Shown one piece after another: positions 9,190-17,860 of a DNA stretch of 64,000 nt (position 1 is the first letter of the stretch; each line of letters starts with the position of its first letter). The notes under the pieces are model-generated. The model did not search any database and had not been told where the DNA came from. It saw only the letters and a program-made list of their open reading frames with translations. The translations under genes were made by a program, and so were the position numbers. Source of the stretch: Paenibacillus sp. FSL M7-0420 (GTDB lineage: Bacteria > Bacillota > Bacilli > Paenibacillales > Paenibacillaceae); contig NZ_JBBOCJ010000001.1 in the NCBI RefSeq assembly GCF_038002345.1, positions 4,836,001 through 4,900,000 on the forward strand, given 5' to 3'.

Positions 9190-9978
9190 ATGCACGCGCA
9201 CCATAGACAGACGCTGGAGAAGCTGGCGGAGAAGCTGGAGCAAGACCCTTCTTGTCTGGCGGCAATCACCAGCGGATCTGTAGCCAAGGGGACCGCCAGC
9301 GAGACTTCGGATGTGGATGTACATCTGGTCTTCACCGATGAAGCCTATGCGGAATATGAGCGGAACAACAGGCTCTCCTATGTGGACCGGGAAGTCAGCA
9401 CCTATGAAGGCGGATATGCCGATATCAAGGTGATCAACCGACGGTTTCTGGAGCTTGCCGCCCGGCGGGGCAATGAGCCGACAAGGTATGCTTTTACCGG
9501 TGCAGAGGTTCTATTCTCCAGAATTCCGGAGCTGGGTGAGCTGGTGGCCCGGATTCCCGTCTACCCCGAGGAGAACCGCGAGCGTAATTTGCGGGAATTC
9601 TGCGCTCAGATCTACCTGTACGGGCTGTATTTCGCCAAGGAAGCGGGCCAAAATAATGACGCCTACCTGCTCGCTCATACGGCGGGCCAACTGGTGTTTT
9701 TTAGCGGAAGGATGATTCTGGCGTATAACCGGCTGCTTTTTCCAAGCCACAAAGGTCTGCTGGATGCTGTCGATGCTGCAGAAGCCCAGCCGAAGAATTT
9801 CCGTACGCTGGCAACAGAGCTGCTGCAAGCGCCCAGTGCACATAAGAGTGTGCGCTTCGCCGCGAAGATGCTGACTTTCTATAATCATGGCTTGTCCTTC
9901 GAGCAGGCACTCGGGATCTATGTGCTGAACAACGAGCGTGCCTGGATGGACCAGTCCCTTTCCTTACAGGACCGCTAG
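9190..9978 (+). CDS. Nucleotidyltransferase-fold protein (aminoglycoside-adenylyltransferase-like)
   Basis: The protein carries the minimal nucleotidyltransferase signature: SGSVAKG (residues 28-34) followed by SDVDVHLVF, with Asp41 and Asp43 as the metal-binding pair. The C-terminal half is helical. The family transfers nucleotides to small molecules, toxins or antibiotics; many members are uncharacterised. ATG 9190 is preceded by AAGGAGG at 9172-9178; an in-frame TTG at 9142 would add 16 residues that also read like protein, so the start is not certain. It stands alone between the exporter and a convergent biosynthetic operon. Confidence 0.8.
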   Translation: MHAHHRQTLEKLAEKLEQDPSCLAAITSGSVAKGTASETSDVDVHLVFTDEAYAEYERNNRLSYVDREVSTYEGGYADIKVINRRFLELAARRGNEPTRYAFTGAEVLFSRIPELGELVARIPVYPEENRERNLREFCAQIYLYGLYFAKEAGQNNDAYLLAHTAGQLVFFSGRMILAYNRLLFPSHKGLLDAVDAAEAQPKNFRTLATELLQAPSAHKSVRFAAKMLTFYNHGLSFEQALGIYVLNNERAWMDQSLSLQDR

Positions 9979-10033
9979 TGCAGCGTCAGAATTAATTTAT
10001 GGATAGGATCAGTAAAGCGGAACTATATAGTGG

Positions 10034-10079
10034 AACAGCAAACAGCGGCCCCCCACAAAGGGAGTCGCTGTTTGCTGTT
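10034..10079. terminator. Bidirectional terminator-like hairpin
   Basis: A perfect 14-base stem, AACAGCAAACAGCG / CGCTGTTTGCTGTT, with an inner C-run/G-run that can extend it. It sits between two convergent genes. There is no strong T-tract, so it may be weak or act by another route. Confidence 0.55.
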
Positions 10080-10124
10080 GCTGGAAATTGCAGCTGTCGA
10101 TGGTCTCACTCTGCTGGCACTTTA

Positions 10125-11150
10125 CTATAGTGGAAGTACCTCAGAGACCCGGCGCCGCTGTGCTTCGGCCATGATCAGGGACTGCAGCTGCACCCGTTCC
10201 CAGGTAGCGTCCAGGCCCTCGGCCTGTTGACCGCCCATGATTGCTGCAAAAGCCTCCAGCTGGCCCACATAATAGTTCAGCGGTTCGAATTCACATAGGG
10301 TGGTACGGTTGTCCGGCAGATCATGCCGGATTTTGAGCTTGTAGAACCCCTTGACTGGCCGGAAGAAATCCGGGACTGTGAGTACAGTATGGTCGAAATA
10401 CAGGGTATGCGAGGCCCGGAATGGCAACTCGAAGGAAGTGAGACACTCCGCCCTCAGCCCGTTCTTGTATTGCAGCGCCGCCTGAAAGGTCCAATCGCAG
10501 CCATCCGGCCCGTCAAAGGCCGACTGCGCCAATATCTCCTCCGGCTGAAGACCGGCAAGGGTCTGCACGAACTGCAGCCAGTAGCAGCCCAGATCGGCAA
10601 AAGCACCTCCGCCCTTCCCCCTGACACTCCGGTAATTGCCCGCATGCCCGTTCTTGGCTGGAACAGAGATTCTGGTACTGATTCTGCGCAGCGCACCGAA
10701 TTCGCCCGAATCGACGATGCCCTTCAGCGCCTGCTGCCAGGGGTGACAGGCAATCATCAGACCCTCGGCCAGCTTCGGGGCAGCAGGGTTACTCTTCACC
10801 AGCCTTAACTGCTCCGCTTCTTCAGGATGCAGACAGATCGGCTTTTCCACCAAGACATGCTTGCCCGCGTTCAAGGCCCGGATCGCCCACTGCGCATGAA
10901 GCTCATTACTGAGCGCAATATACACCCCGTCCAGCTCGTCTATCTCCAGCAGCTCATCCAGACTGCCCGCCACATTGGGAATCTGGTACGCCTCCGCCAT
11001 GGCCTCCGCTTTCGCCAAGGTACGGTTGGCAATCGCCGTGATCTTCACCTTGTCCACGACCCGAGCCGGCTCCAGCATCGCTGGAACAGCAATATTCGAG
11101 GCGCCCAGAATGCCGAGCTTATAGCTTGGCTCCTCTACCACACTGCTCAT
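10125..11150 (-). CDS. Gfo/Idh/MocA-family oxidoreductase
   Basis: A 341-residue NAD(P)-dependent dehydrogenase. Residues 11-24 hold the Rossmann motif (LGILGASNIA) and EKP at 102-104 is the conserved substrate-site motif of the Gfo/Idh family, which oxidises or reduces hydroxyl groups on sugars and cyclitols. It is the last gene of a five-gene minus-strand operon: its start overlaps the stop of the radical SAM gene by 4 bases. With a glycosyltransferase and a carrier protein in the same operon, it probably modifies a sugar or cyclitol intermediate. Confidence 0.9.
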   Translation of the reverse strand: MSSVVEEPSYKLGILGASNIAVPAMLEPARVVDKVKITAIANRTLAKAEAMAEAYQIPNVAGSLDELLEIDELDGVYIALSNELHAQWAIRALNAGKHVLVEKPICLHPEEAEQLRLVKSNPAAPKLAEGLMIACHPWQQALKGIVDSGEFGALRRISTRISVPAKNGHAGNYRSVRGKGGGAFADLGCYWLQFVQTLAGLQPEEILAQSAFDGPDGCDWTFQAALQYKNGLRAECLTSFELPFRASHTLYFDHTVLTVPDFFRPVKGFYKLKIRHDLPDNRTTLCEFEPLNYYVGQLEAFAAIMGGQQAEGLDATWERVQLQSLIMAEAQRRRVSEVLPL

Positions 11151-12340
11151 ATCTGCGCCAGCGCAGCATAGGTGTTGAGGTACAGCACATTACATTTGGA
11201 GCAGGCCGGGGACAAGCCTTCGTCCATAATCCGCCGCAGCCGATCATATCGCGCAGAATTCCATATGTCTGTCAGCGTCAGATCCTTCACATTGCCAATA
11301 GCCAGCTCCCCAAAAAATTTACAGGCGCTCACCATGCCATTCGGGGCAATATCCACCCGGGTACTGAGCGCCAGACATTTCGACGTACTGCGGGATTTCA
11401 TCGGCTTGCCGGCCACGAAATCCTCAATCTCATCAAAGTCCAGCCCCGGCTGATAGCGGATTCGGGTATTGTGCCAGGTGTTACTGTTAATCCGCCGCAG
11501 GTCATCGGTTAGTCTGGTGATATTCTCCGGCTGGATATGGTATTTGAACGCATGCCAGCTGCTCCGGTGATCCGGCGGAAGCTCGGCCAGCCACTGGAAG
11601 TGTTCATCGTAGAAGCGGTCCATCGCAAGACTGGTGTCTTCCGAGATATACCAGGGGAAGCAGAGCAGAACCAGATCCACACCCTTTTGTTCAAAAAACT
11701 CCACCAGCTCATATAATCTCCCGATCATATTGTCGTTGATCACATTATGCACCGAGATCCGGCCGCGGAAGCGGCCCTGCTCGCGCAGCTCCAGCAAACG
11801 GTCAACGGCGTCGATGACCTTCTGGAACGAATTCTTGCCGCGCAGGAAATCATGCTCCTCCTGGAACCCCTCGATCGGGATCAGCAGCTCCAGATTGTCG
11901 GAGATGGCACACAGCTCCTCTTCGAACTTAGGGATCATATAGGCATTGGTGCAGATGGTCGTGTCCCGGGGATGCTCCTTGAGCAGCTCCAGAATCTCCT
12001 TGGCCTGCCGGTGGAACAGCGGCTCTCCTCCCCATAAATACAGGCGGGACTGCGCTTCATCCGTCTCCTCCAGCAGCCTCTGGATCATTCCCAGATCCAT
12101 ATCCAGATTCTGCTCAGCGGTATCCATATCATGATGGTAGCCGTCTTCATTCCATTGATAGCAATGCTTGCAGCGCAGATTACAGCGGTTGGTCAGCTTG
12201 AGGGACATAATCTCGGGCATCACCGTCTTGAAGCCGGGATCATGCTTGCGTTCCCGGTGCGGGACCACCACATTCTTGATTGTACGTTTCAATGCCTCAA
12301 AGGACTGCTCGTCCAGGCTCACTCTACTGGTAGGCTGCAT
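11147..12340 (-). CDS. Radical SAM enzyme with short SPASM/Twitch-type C-terminus
   Basis: A 397-residue radical SAM protein. The cluster motif CNLRCKHC (Cys53, Cys57, Cys60) binds the SAM-linked iron-sulfur cluster, and YLWGGEPL is the usual GGE motif. The C-terminal part has only four obvious further cysteines (one before VDIAPNG, one in SACKF, and the CSKC pair). That suits a single auxiliary cluster (Twitch) as in the butirosin dehydrogenase BtrN better than the full seven-Cys SPASM of peptide maturases. Its start shares one base with the stop of the glycosyltransferase gene. The role is inferred as oxidation of a small-molecule intermediate, but the substrate is unknown. Confidence 0.88.
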   Translation of the reverse strand: MQPTSRVSLDEQSFEALKRTIKNVVVPHRERKHDPGFKTVMPEIMSLKLTNRCNLRCKHCYQWNEDGYHHDMDTAEQNLDMDLGMIQRLLEETDEAQSRLYLWGGEPLFHRQAKEILELLKEHPRDTTICTNAYMIPKFEEELCAISDNLELLIPIEGFQEEHDFLRGKNSFQKVIDAVDRLLELREQGRFRGRISVHNVINDNMIGRLYELVEFFEQKGVDLVLLCFPWYISEDTSLAMDRFYDEHFQWLAELPPDHRSSWHAFKYHIQPENITRLTDDLRRINSNTWHNTRIRYQPGLDFDEIEDFVAGKPMKSRSTSKCLALSTRVDIAPNGMVSACKFFGELAIGNVKDLTLTDIWNSARYDRLRRIMDEGLSPACSKCNVLYLNTYAALAQI

Positions 12341-13461
12341 TAGATTCTCCCTCCAGCTGTGGATAATTGTCCGGCATAGCTTGCCGCATAGTCCGGGTAT
12401 TGACCGCTGGCGGCTCTGAGATTATCTGCCAGCTTGCGAAGTTCATCATAATCATATCCTGACGCGGCCCACTCCCCGTAAGTGATACCGTAACCAAGCC
12501 CCACCCACAGATCACTGTTAATCTTCTCGTGCGAGCCGAAGGGATCGAGCAGCACCAGCGGTGTACCCGAAGCCAGGGAATCAATCAAAGCGCCGCCGCC
12601 CGGCTTGCTAATGACTGCGGAAGCCTGCCGGATGACTCCGTACATCCCCTCCCCGTAGCTCTCGCAGGGCGGAAAATGCCCGGTCCGGTTACCCGTTACC
12701 TCTGCAAACGGCGGAAAGGTATATTGCCCGCTGCCGTCCTTCGTCCAGGTGCGCCACTGCGGATCATTCATATAATAACGTCTGCCGCGGACAGCCCCGC
12801 CAATCTCCTGAATGCTGTAAGCGGCGATATCCAGCTCGTACCCCGCCGTCTCCAGCGCATCAAACTTCTCGCGGAAGGTTCCGATTCCCCAGCCGCCCCC
12901 ATGAACGACCAGCCGTCCGTTCCGGGCCGCAGCAGGCAGTGCTTCCGCAGGTCCGGCATCAATGCTGCACAGAATCTCCTGCTTCCCGGGATCATACAGG
13001 CTTACTTCATGGTAGCCTTCCGCGTAACCCGGATTCAGTTTGCGGAGATTCTTCCACGATGGCGACAGGTCAGCGTCGATATACAGCAAATCGGCATATA
13101 CAGTCATACCTGCCATCTCACGGTACCGGTCCATGACATGTACCCAGTGCCCGGACAAGACGATGAAGCGCTGCCGTTCCTCTTGCTTCCATTGCTCCAG
13201 CAATTGTTCAACGGCTGCAGGGTCAAGGCTGCTTCTTATATCGGACGGTATTTTCTGTGAGGTCAGGGCGACAGCAAAGCTCTGCTGGTATGCCCTGCGG
13301 CTGTTGTCTGTCTGCTCCTTTTTGTGGTCAGGCATTAAGGCCTCAAACACCTCAACCTCTGCCTGAAGGCCCATCGCTGTGAACTTCCGTTCCAGCAGCA
13401 GACCAGGGACATAGAAACCCAAGCCAAAGCCTGAGCATAGAATCGTCACGGTGTTATTCAT
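12340..13461 (-). CDS. Glycosyltransferase-like protein (GT-B fold)
   Basis: A 373-residue protein starting at ATG 13461; a longer frame upstream overlaps the preceding gene and lacks a ribosome site. It begins with an N-terminal Rossmann-like strand and glycine loop (TILCSGFGLGFYVPG), has HGGGWGIG at 187-194, and a nucleotide-sugar-site-like segment KPGGG (286-290) followed by SLASGTPLVLLDPFG, as in GT-B UDP-glycosyltransferases. It probably transfers a sugar in the small-molecule pathway of this operon. Annotation as glycosyltransferase rests on these motifs only; acceptor and donor are unknown. Confidence 0.72.
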   Translation of the reverse strand: MNNTVTILCSGFGLGFYVPGLLLERKFTAMGLQAEVEVFEALMPDHKKEQTDNSRRAYQQSFAVALTSQKIPSDIRSSLDPAAVEQLLEQWKQEERQRFIVLSGHWVHVMDRYREMAGMTVYADLLYIDADLSPSWKNLRKLNPGYAEGYHEVSLYDPGKQEILCSIDAGPAEALPAAARNGRLVVHGGGWGIGTFREKFDALETAGYELDIAAYSIQEIGGAVRGRRYYMNDPQWRTWTKDGSGQYTFPPFAEVTGNRTGHFPPCESYGEGMYGVIRQASAVISKPGGGALIDSLASGTPLVLLDPFGSHEKINSDLWVGLGYGITYGEWAASGYDYDELRKLADNLRAASGQYPDYAASYAGQLSTAGGRI

Positions 13462-13477
13462 TGGAGGATTCCTTTCT

Positions 13478-14818
13478 TTATCGCAGGATAGTATAGCCTG
13501 TGCGCAGGAGAGACTCGTCCAGCGTACGGATGAGGCTCTGCTTGCTGTCTTCACTCCGGTAAGTCAGGGCCGCATACAGCTTGCCCTTCGTGGAACCGGC
13601 AGCACGGGCGGGGTCCAGCGGCTGGAGCGCGCTTGAGGTCAAGGGCATCACACCTTCACCTGCCTCCAGCGAGAATAAAATCCCCGTCTCCTCCATCCGC
13701 TCCAGCAGCTCCTCATAATGAACTTTGCCCATAGCCGCCAGCGGCACCTGTATCAGACAAGTGTGCATGCCCTCCTGCTTGAACCGGCGGTCCACATGAT
13801 GCTTAATCAGACTCATCGACTTGCGGGCATTGATCTCGACGAGAGGCGCCAGGCTTCCGTCACGCAGCTGCATCGAATCGACACATACTTCACCGTAATA
13901 TCCGTCAGAGTACAGCTCACGGCCTATGCTGTGCATGGTCTCCCAGTAGCCTTCCTTGTCCAGCTTGTCCAGCAGAGACGGATGCGGGGAGTGGGATTCG
14001 CCGAAGGCGAAGCCCTGGTTCACCAGCTGCTGAACCGACAGCAGATTGATCCGGCCTTCCGGATCAATCTGAAACTGGCAGGAGAAGTCTGTCTCCCGGT
14101 CCAGCAGAGGCTCAAGGACAAACCGGATTCTTTTGCCCTGATTGCGGCTCGACTCCAGATACCCGGCCATCCGGCGCAGCATACGCTCGGAATCCACCAG
14201 CTGATTTCCTTTACCGGATACCCCATACTCGTCCTTGATCAGGAAGGCCCCCTTCTCCAGCAGCGCTTGTCCCGATTGCAGCAGCTCCTCCAGACTGTGG
14301 ACCACTACCGCAATATTCGGCAGCCCGAGCCGGTCCCGCATGGCTGTAGAATAGCTCTTGGTATTCACTGCCCGTACAATCTCTTCATCAGGCAACGTGG
14401 GCAAAAGCTTGTACCGGCTAACCGCAGCCTGTGTCCCGGGAAGCACGGCAAAGGGCTCCAGCAGCGCTCCTTCCGGTATTAAGCGTTCCGGCTCCTGCCC
14501 GGCCTCCATCCGGCCCAGCAGTTCAAATACATTCAGCGCCGCCTGTGCGGGAGCAGACGCCTCCGCCTCCAGACTGAGCGGCCCCATGTTGGTGCTGAAT
14601 GAATAACCGAGCGATTGCAGATAGTCATATTGTGCCCGGTTCATCCCCTGGCGGGTTAAGAGAACATCGCCGCTCCCGCAGAAGACAAACAGCATTTCAT
14701 CCATCGCCTGAACGATAGCCAGCGCCTTCGCATCGGGAATGGCCGGCAAGGAGGCCAGATCCTCCTCCCGCCAGTACCGCTCCGACTCCAGGCTGCCGCA
14801 GTGCACAGCGTTCCTCAT
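13478..14818 (-). CDS. ATP-grasp ligase (BtrJ-like carrier-protein aminoacylation candidate)
   Basis: A 446-residue ATP-grasp protein. The ATP-binding segment LIKDEYGVSGKGN (193-205, Lys195), the acidic GEVCVDS (309-315) and the metal-binding LVEINAR (326-332) are the expected landmarks. ATP-grasp enzymes join a carboxylate to an amine or thiol through an acyl phosphate. Its start overlaps the stop of an acyl carrier protein gene by 4 bases, so the nearest partner is that carrier. In butirosin biosynthesis the ATP-grasp BtrJ loads glutamate on the ACP BtrI; an equivalent role is proposed here by context. The amino acid or acid used is unknown. Confidence 0.82.
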   Translation of the reverse strand: MRNAVHCGSLESERYWREEDLASLPAIPDAKALAIVQAMDEMLFVFCGSGDVLLTRQGMNRAQYDYLQSLGYSFSTNMGPLSLEAEASAPAQAALNVFELLGRMEAGQEPERLIPEGALLEPFAVLPGTQAAVSRYKLLPTLPDEEIVRAVNTKSYSTAMRDRLGLPNIAVVVHSLEELLQSGQALLEKGAFLIKDEYGVSGKGNQLVDSERMLRRMAGYLESSRNQGKRIRFVLEPLLDRETDFSCQFQIDPEGRINLLSVQQLVNQGFAFGESHSPHPSLLDKLDKEGYWETMHSIGRELYSDGYYGEVCVDSMQLRDGSLAPLVEINARKSMSLIKHHVDRRFKQEGMHTCLIQVPLAAMGKVHYEELLERMEETGILFSLEAGEGVMPLTSSALQPLDPARAAGSTKGKLYAALTYRSEDSKQSLIRTLDESLLRTGYTILR

Positions 14819-15057
14819 TGTACGGCAAGCCCGGCGACATAAGCGGAGAACCGGTCCACTGATTTCAGGTGCTCCAGATCAAAGGTGTCGAAATCTACCT
14901 CTATATTGAATTCATCCTCGACTCTCAGAATAAAATTAATGATCTGCAGGGAGTCAAGTGCGGCGTCCAGAGTCAGGTCAGAAGCTCCGCTGAGCGTCTG
15001 AAGCAAGCCTGGTTCCTCCTTGATTTCGGCGATAATCTCAATGACTTTCTGCTGCAT
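14815..15057 (-). CDS. Acyl carrier protein
   Basis: An 80-residue helical acidic protein with the phosphopantetheine attachment motif DSLQ (Ser36) and the usual helix after it. ATG 15057 has AAAGGGG 7 bases upstream; an in-frame ATG at 15081 lies upstream of that site and is less likely. It is the first gene of the minus-strand operon carrier-ligase-glycosyltransferase-radical SAM-oxidoreductase. It is not in a fatty-acid synthesis context, so it is probably a dedicated carrier for an amino acid or acid in a secondary pathway. Confidence 0.9.
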   Translation of the reverse strand: MQQKVIEIIAEIKEEPGLLQTLSGASDLTLDAALDSLQIINFILRVEDEFNIEVDFDTFDLEHLKSVDRFSAYVAGLAVQ

Positions 15058-15132
15058 GTGTCTACCCCTTTCAGGTTGCATAATTGGAATGAATAGGATG
15101 AATATACCAAATTTTAAGTTGTTAATATATGG

Positions 15133-15161
15133 TTGAATGCGCCAAAATATTGAGATATACT
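15133..15161 (+). promoter_or_regulatory. Sigma-A-like promoter of the AraC regulator
   Basis: TTGAAT at 15133-15138, a spacer of exactly 17 bases and TATACT at 15156-15161, in the 156-base gap between the divergent carrier protein and AraC genes. Confidence 0.6.
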
Positions 15162-15213
15162 AGGGTGGATTCCAGTCATCCAACATAAGGAAGCAGGAAA
15201 CGGAGGTTTGTTT

Positions 15214-16134
15214 ATGGAAGCTTTTCCGCTATTTACGGGGGACTATTTATTCGACTCCTGTTCGCCCGTACAAATGCTCCTGACTCAAAAAACGGTCACT
15301 TCCGTACGTCATCAGCACGACTTCGTAGAGCTGGCCTACGTGGTTCAAGGGACAGGCATTCATCTGGCTGGCGAAGATAAAATGCAGGTAATGCAGGGGG
15401 ATGTGCTCGTGATTCCGCCGGGGGTGTCCCATGTCTTTCATCCGCAGGATCTGAGCGGCGCGGAGCCGCTGCTGATCCTGAGTTGTATGCTAAGGCCCGG
15501 GCTTGGCAGGATGCTCAGTCAGCTGCCGGGGCCCTTGTCCGAAGAGGTCCGCAGGCCGCTGCTGAAGCTTCTGGAGGTGCGGCAATGGTTCGGATACAGG
15601 GAGAAGAACAAGGAAATTCTCTTCCTGCTCGGGCGGCTGCAGGGGATGCTGAATTCTGGCCTGCTCATGGATGAGCAGCGGCTATACCCGCCGCTGCTGG
15701 AGCTGGCGAAGCTGATTATGCCCGCAGCAGACGTCCCCTTCACCAGGCGCCCGGAGCCTCAGTATGACCCGCTGCATGATGTCATCCTATATATGATCAG
15801 CAACTATAGTGAGCGGATCACGCTGAATGAGATGAGCGGGCACCTCTCGATGAGCTCCCGCCAGTTCCAGCGGCTGCTCAAGAATAAGACCGGCAGATCC
15901 TACATCCAGATCTTCCAGGAGATCCGGATGAAATACAGCTGCATCCTGCTCCTGTTCACGAAGCTTGGCGTGCAGTCCGTGGCCCTTAAGGTCGGCATTT
16001 ACGACATGAAATATTTCTACCGGCTCTTCCGCGAATTCAGCGGCATGACTCCCGCTTCTTATCGCAACCGGCTGCACAGCCACTCCAGCTCGGCGAAGGA
16101 GATGATAAGCAGTGTTGAACATTGCTCCTGTTAA
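15214..16134 (+). CDS. AraC-family regulator with cupin sensor domain
   Basis: A 306-residue protein starting at ATG 15214 (GGAGG 7 bases upstream; a TTG two codons earlier is too close to that site). The N-terminal part has the cupin pattern of AraC sensors (HQHDFVELAYVVQG and later GDVLVIPPGVSH). The C-terminal 100 residues carry two helix-turn-helix units (LNEMSGHLSMSSRQFQRLLK and KYFYRLFREFSG). It is divergent from the carrier-protein operon and overlaps the following BtrH-like gene by 23 bases, so it is probably the pathway-specific regulator for both transcription units. Confidence 0.9.
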   Translation: MEAFPLFTGDYLFDSCSPVQMLLTQKTVTSVRHQHDFVELAYVVQGTGIHLAGEDKMQVMQGDVLVIPPGVSHVFHPQDLSGAEPLLILSCMLRPGLGRMLSQLPGPLSEEVRRPLLKLLEVRQWFGYREKNKEILFLLGRLQGMLNSGLLMDEQRLYPPLLELAKLIMPAADVPFTRRPEPQYDPLHDVILYMISNYSERITLNEMSGHLSMSSRQFQRLLKNKTGRSYIQIFQEIRMKYSCILLLFTKLGVQSVALKVGIYDMKYFYRLFREFSGMTPASYRNRLHSHSSSAKEMISSVEHCSC

Positions 16135-17098
16135 GAGTACCCCATACCCTAAGCTGCGCAGCTGCATTGATGATTGCATCCAGTCTGTAGCGCAGTGGCA
16201 GAGCCTGGACAGCAAAGGCATGTACGGCGATGCCTGGCAGATGTTCCTGGATGAGCCGCAAGCCCCGGATCAGCCGCTGATTGAGCGGATCCGTCTGCCC
16301 CGGATCAATACCGGCTATTTGTCCGCGTACCATGGCCTTACCTTCAGTTATATAGAACGCACTGAACCGGCAATGGATAGAAGCCACATGCTTGACCTGC
16401 TGGAGAATCAGCTGTCCTCCGGCATGCCGGTTCTGGTCGGCTTCGATTCCTATGACTGTCCCTGGTGTGTAGTATACCGCAGGCTGCATACGAACCACGC
16501 CTGTCTTGCCGTGGGTCTGGACAGGGAGAAGAGCCTGATCTATCTGACGGATGCCTACTATGGCAGGGATCTTGAAGCGATAGATTTCGGCATCCTTGAA
16601 GGGGCCTGTCATTTCTATGCTTTATTCGGGCGGTGTGAAGTCTCCCGTTCCTGCTCCGACTGGCAGACCATCCTTCAGGAGGTACTTACCAGCCAAGCCC
16701 CGCTGGTTCGTCCGGATCAGGTGGGCGTCCAGCTCAGAGCGTATGCCCAGGCCTATCTGGAGACCGGGATTAAGGCTGATAACTCAGCCGAAGCCAGTTC
16801 AGCCTTCAAAATCTATGCCAACGCCCTGCCAATCAGCCGGATCCGGTTCAGCCAATTCCTGCAGCTGCTGGAGCGCGAAGGCCCGGCGCCTGCTCTCTCC
16901 CGGGCAGCTGAAGGCTACCGTCAGGCAGGCGAGAAGTGGGATCTGATCAATCAGTTCATGATTAAGGGGATGTACTCGGGCAACAAACCCGCCGCACGGG
17001 TGAAGCTTCACAGGAATATGTGTGAGATCATCCGCTTAGAGGAGCAGCTTCTGGAGGAGCTGGTGGATTTGGCGATGACGACGCAGCCTAGCAGATAG
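16112..17098 (+). CDS. BtrH-like acyltransferase/cysteine-protease-fold protein
   Basis: A 328-residue protein starting at GTG 16112, with AAGGAG at 16096-16101 inside the end of the AraC gene. The N-terminal half has the layout of the BtrH_N/C39-like fold: an early Cys (Cys18 or Cys22), a His in RRLHTNHACLAVG (His126 or His129) and an Asp in YLTDAYYG (Asp147), a possible catalytic triad. In butirosin biosynthesis BtrH moves the acyl group from carrier protein to the aminoglycoside. Together with the divergent ACP and ATP-grasp genes this suggests transfer of an ACP-bound group to a sugar-type acceptor. The family match is by pattern and is less certain than the context. Confidence 0.65.
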   Translation: MLNIAPVKSTPYPKLRSCIDDCIQSVAQWQSLDSKGMYGDAWQMFLDEPQAPDQPLIERIRLPRINTGYLSAYHGLTFSYIERTEPAMDRSHMLDLLENQLSSGMPVLVGFDSYDCPWCVVYRRLHTNHACLAVGLDREKSLIYLTDAYYGRDLEAIDFGILEGACHFYALFGRCEVSRSCSDWQTILQEVLTSQAPLVRPDQVGVQLRAYAQAYLETGIKADNSAEASSAFKIYANALPISRIRFSQFLQLLEREGPAPALSRAAEGYRQAGEKWDLINQFMIKGMYSGNKPAARVKLHRNMCEIIRLEEQLLEELVDLAMTTQPSR

Positions 17099-17131
17099 AT
17101 TATCGTGTGAACCCTTGGTGTGTGATTGGTT

Positions 17132-17178
17132 ACACAAAGAAGCAGCGGCCCCCAACCGGGAGCCGCTGCTCTACTTGT
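17132..17178. terminator. Bidirectional terminator between convergent genes
   Basis: Inner perfect stem AGCAGCGGC (17141-17149) / GCCGCTGCT (17162-17170), extended outward by ACACAAAG pairing with ACTTGTGT. It separates the BtrH-like gene from the convergent FusB-type gene. Confidence 0.7.
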
Positions 17179-17200
17179 GTCACACTATCCTGTTATTCTG

Positions 17201-17848
17201 CTACTTGCGAACCGAGAGGACGAACCGCTCCAGCGCGCTTATATCCGTAATGCTCTGATTGCAGCCCTGATTATCCATACATACGTACTGGCCCACGGAA
17301 GCAAAATTATCTGCTGCCGCCAGCTCCGGCTTGGTCTTGACGGTCAGGAAGGCAAGCTCCTGCTGCCGGTTGCAGAACAGGCAGTAGCCCTTCTTATGCA
17401 CCGGCAGCATCCGGCCTTCCACACCAATGAACTGCCCTTCATGCGGATAGACGATGAACAGCTTGTTTGTGGCGATGTCCACCCAGGCCAGATACGTGAC
17501 ATAGCGGAAATCAAATGACTGCAGGTCAGGCAGCTTCATCTTTTTATTCTTGGGAAACAGCTTCTGAATCTGCTTCAGTGTAATCGGCGGAAACGGCTCC
17601 AGATAAGGCTCCAGCCCGCTGGTATACTGCTGGAAGTCCTCGGCCTTCTCGAAGGTGGAGATTGCCCGCAGCATCTGCTCCTGCCCCTCGGTCAGTGAGG
17701 CGAAAGCCCCCGTCACGTTGAGCTCGGCGCTGTATCTTACGGTCTCCAGGACACGGCGGTCCGCTACCGAACGCAGTGTTTTCAGCACAAAATCCGCTTG
17801 TTTCTTAATATAATTATATTGATGGTTTCTAATAAATGTTGGTTTCAC
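17201..17848 (-). CDS. FusB/Fbp-type elongation factor G-binding protein
   Basis: A 215-residue protein with a helical N-terminal half and a C-terminal treble-clef zinc finger formed by Cys156, Cys159 (YCLFCN), Cys190 and Cys196 (CMDNQGC). This is the layout of FusB-family proteins, which bind EF-G and free it from fusidic-acid-stalled ribosomes. Homologues occur as chromosomal genes in many Firmicutes, so intrinsic fusidic acid tolerance is possible but not shown. The start is GTG 17848 with AAGGGG 10 bases upstream. It is preceded by a leader peptide and hairpins that could hide its ribosome site. Confidence 0.85.
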   Translation of the reverse strand: MKPTFIRNHQYNYIKKQADFVLKTLRSVADRRVLETVRYSAELNVTGAFASLTEGQEQMLRAISTFEKAEDFQQYTSGLEPYLEPFPPITLKQIQKLFPKNKKMKLPDLQSFDFRYVTYLAWVDIATNKLFIVYPHEGQFIGVEGRMLPVHKKGYCLFCNRQQELAFLTVKTKPELAAADNFASVGQYVCMDNQGCNQSITDISALERFVLSVRK

Positions 17849-17860
17849 AGCTCTTCAGCC

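Noticed and set aside
12529..13260. 243-residue plus-strand frame opposite the glycosyltransferase gene
   Set aside because: Shadow of the minus-strand gene, without start signal or motifs.
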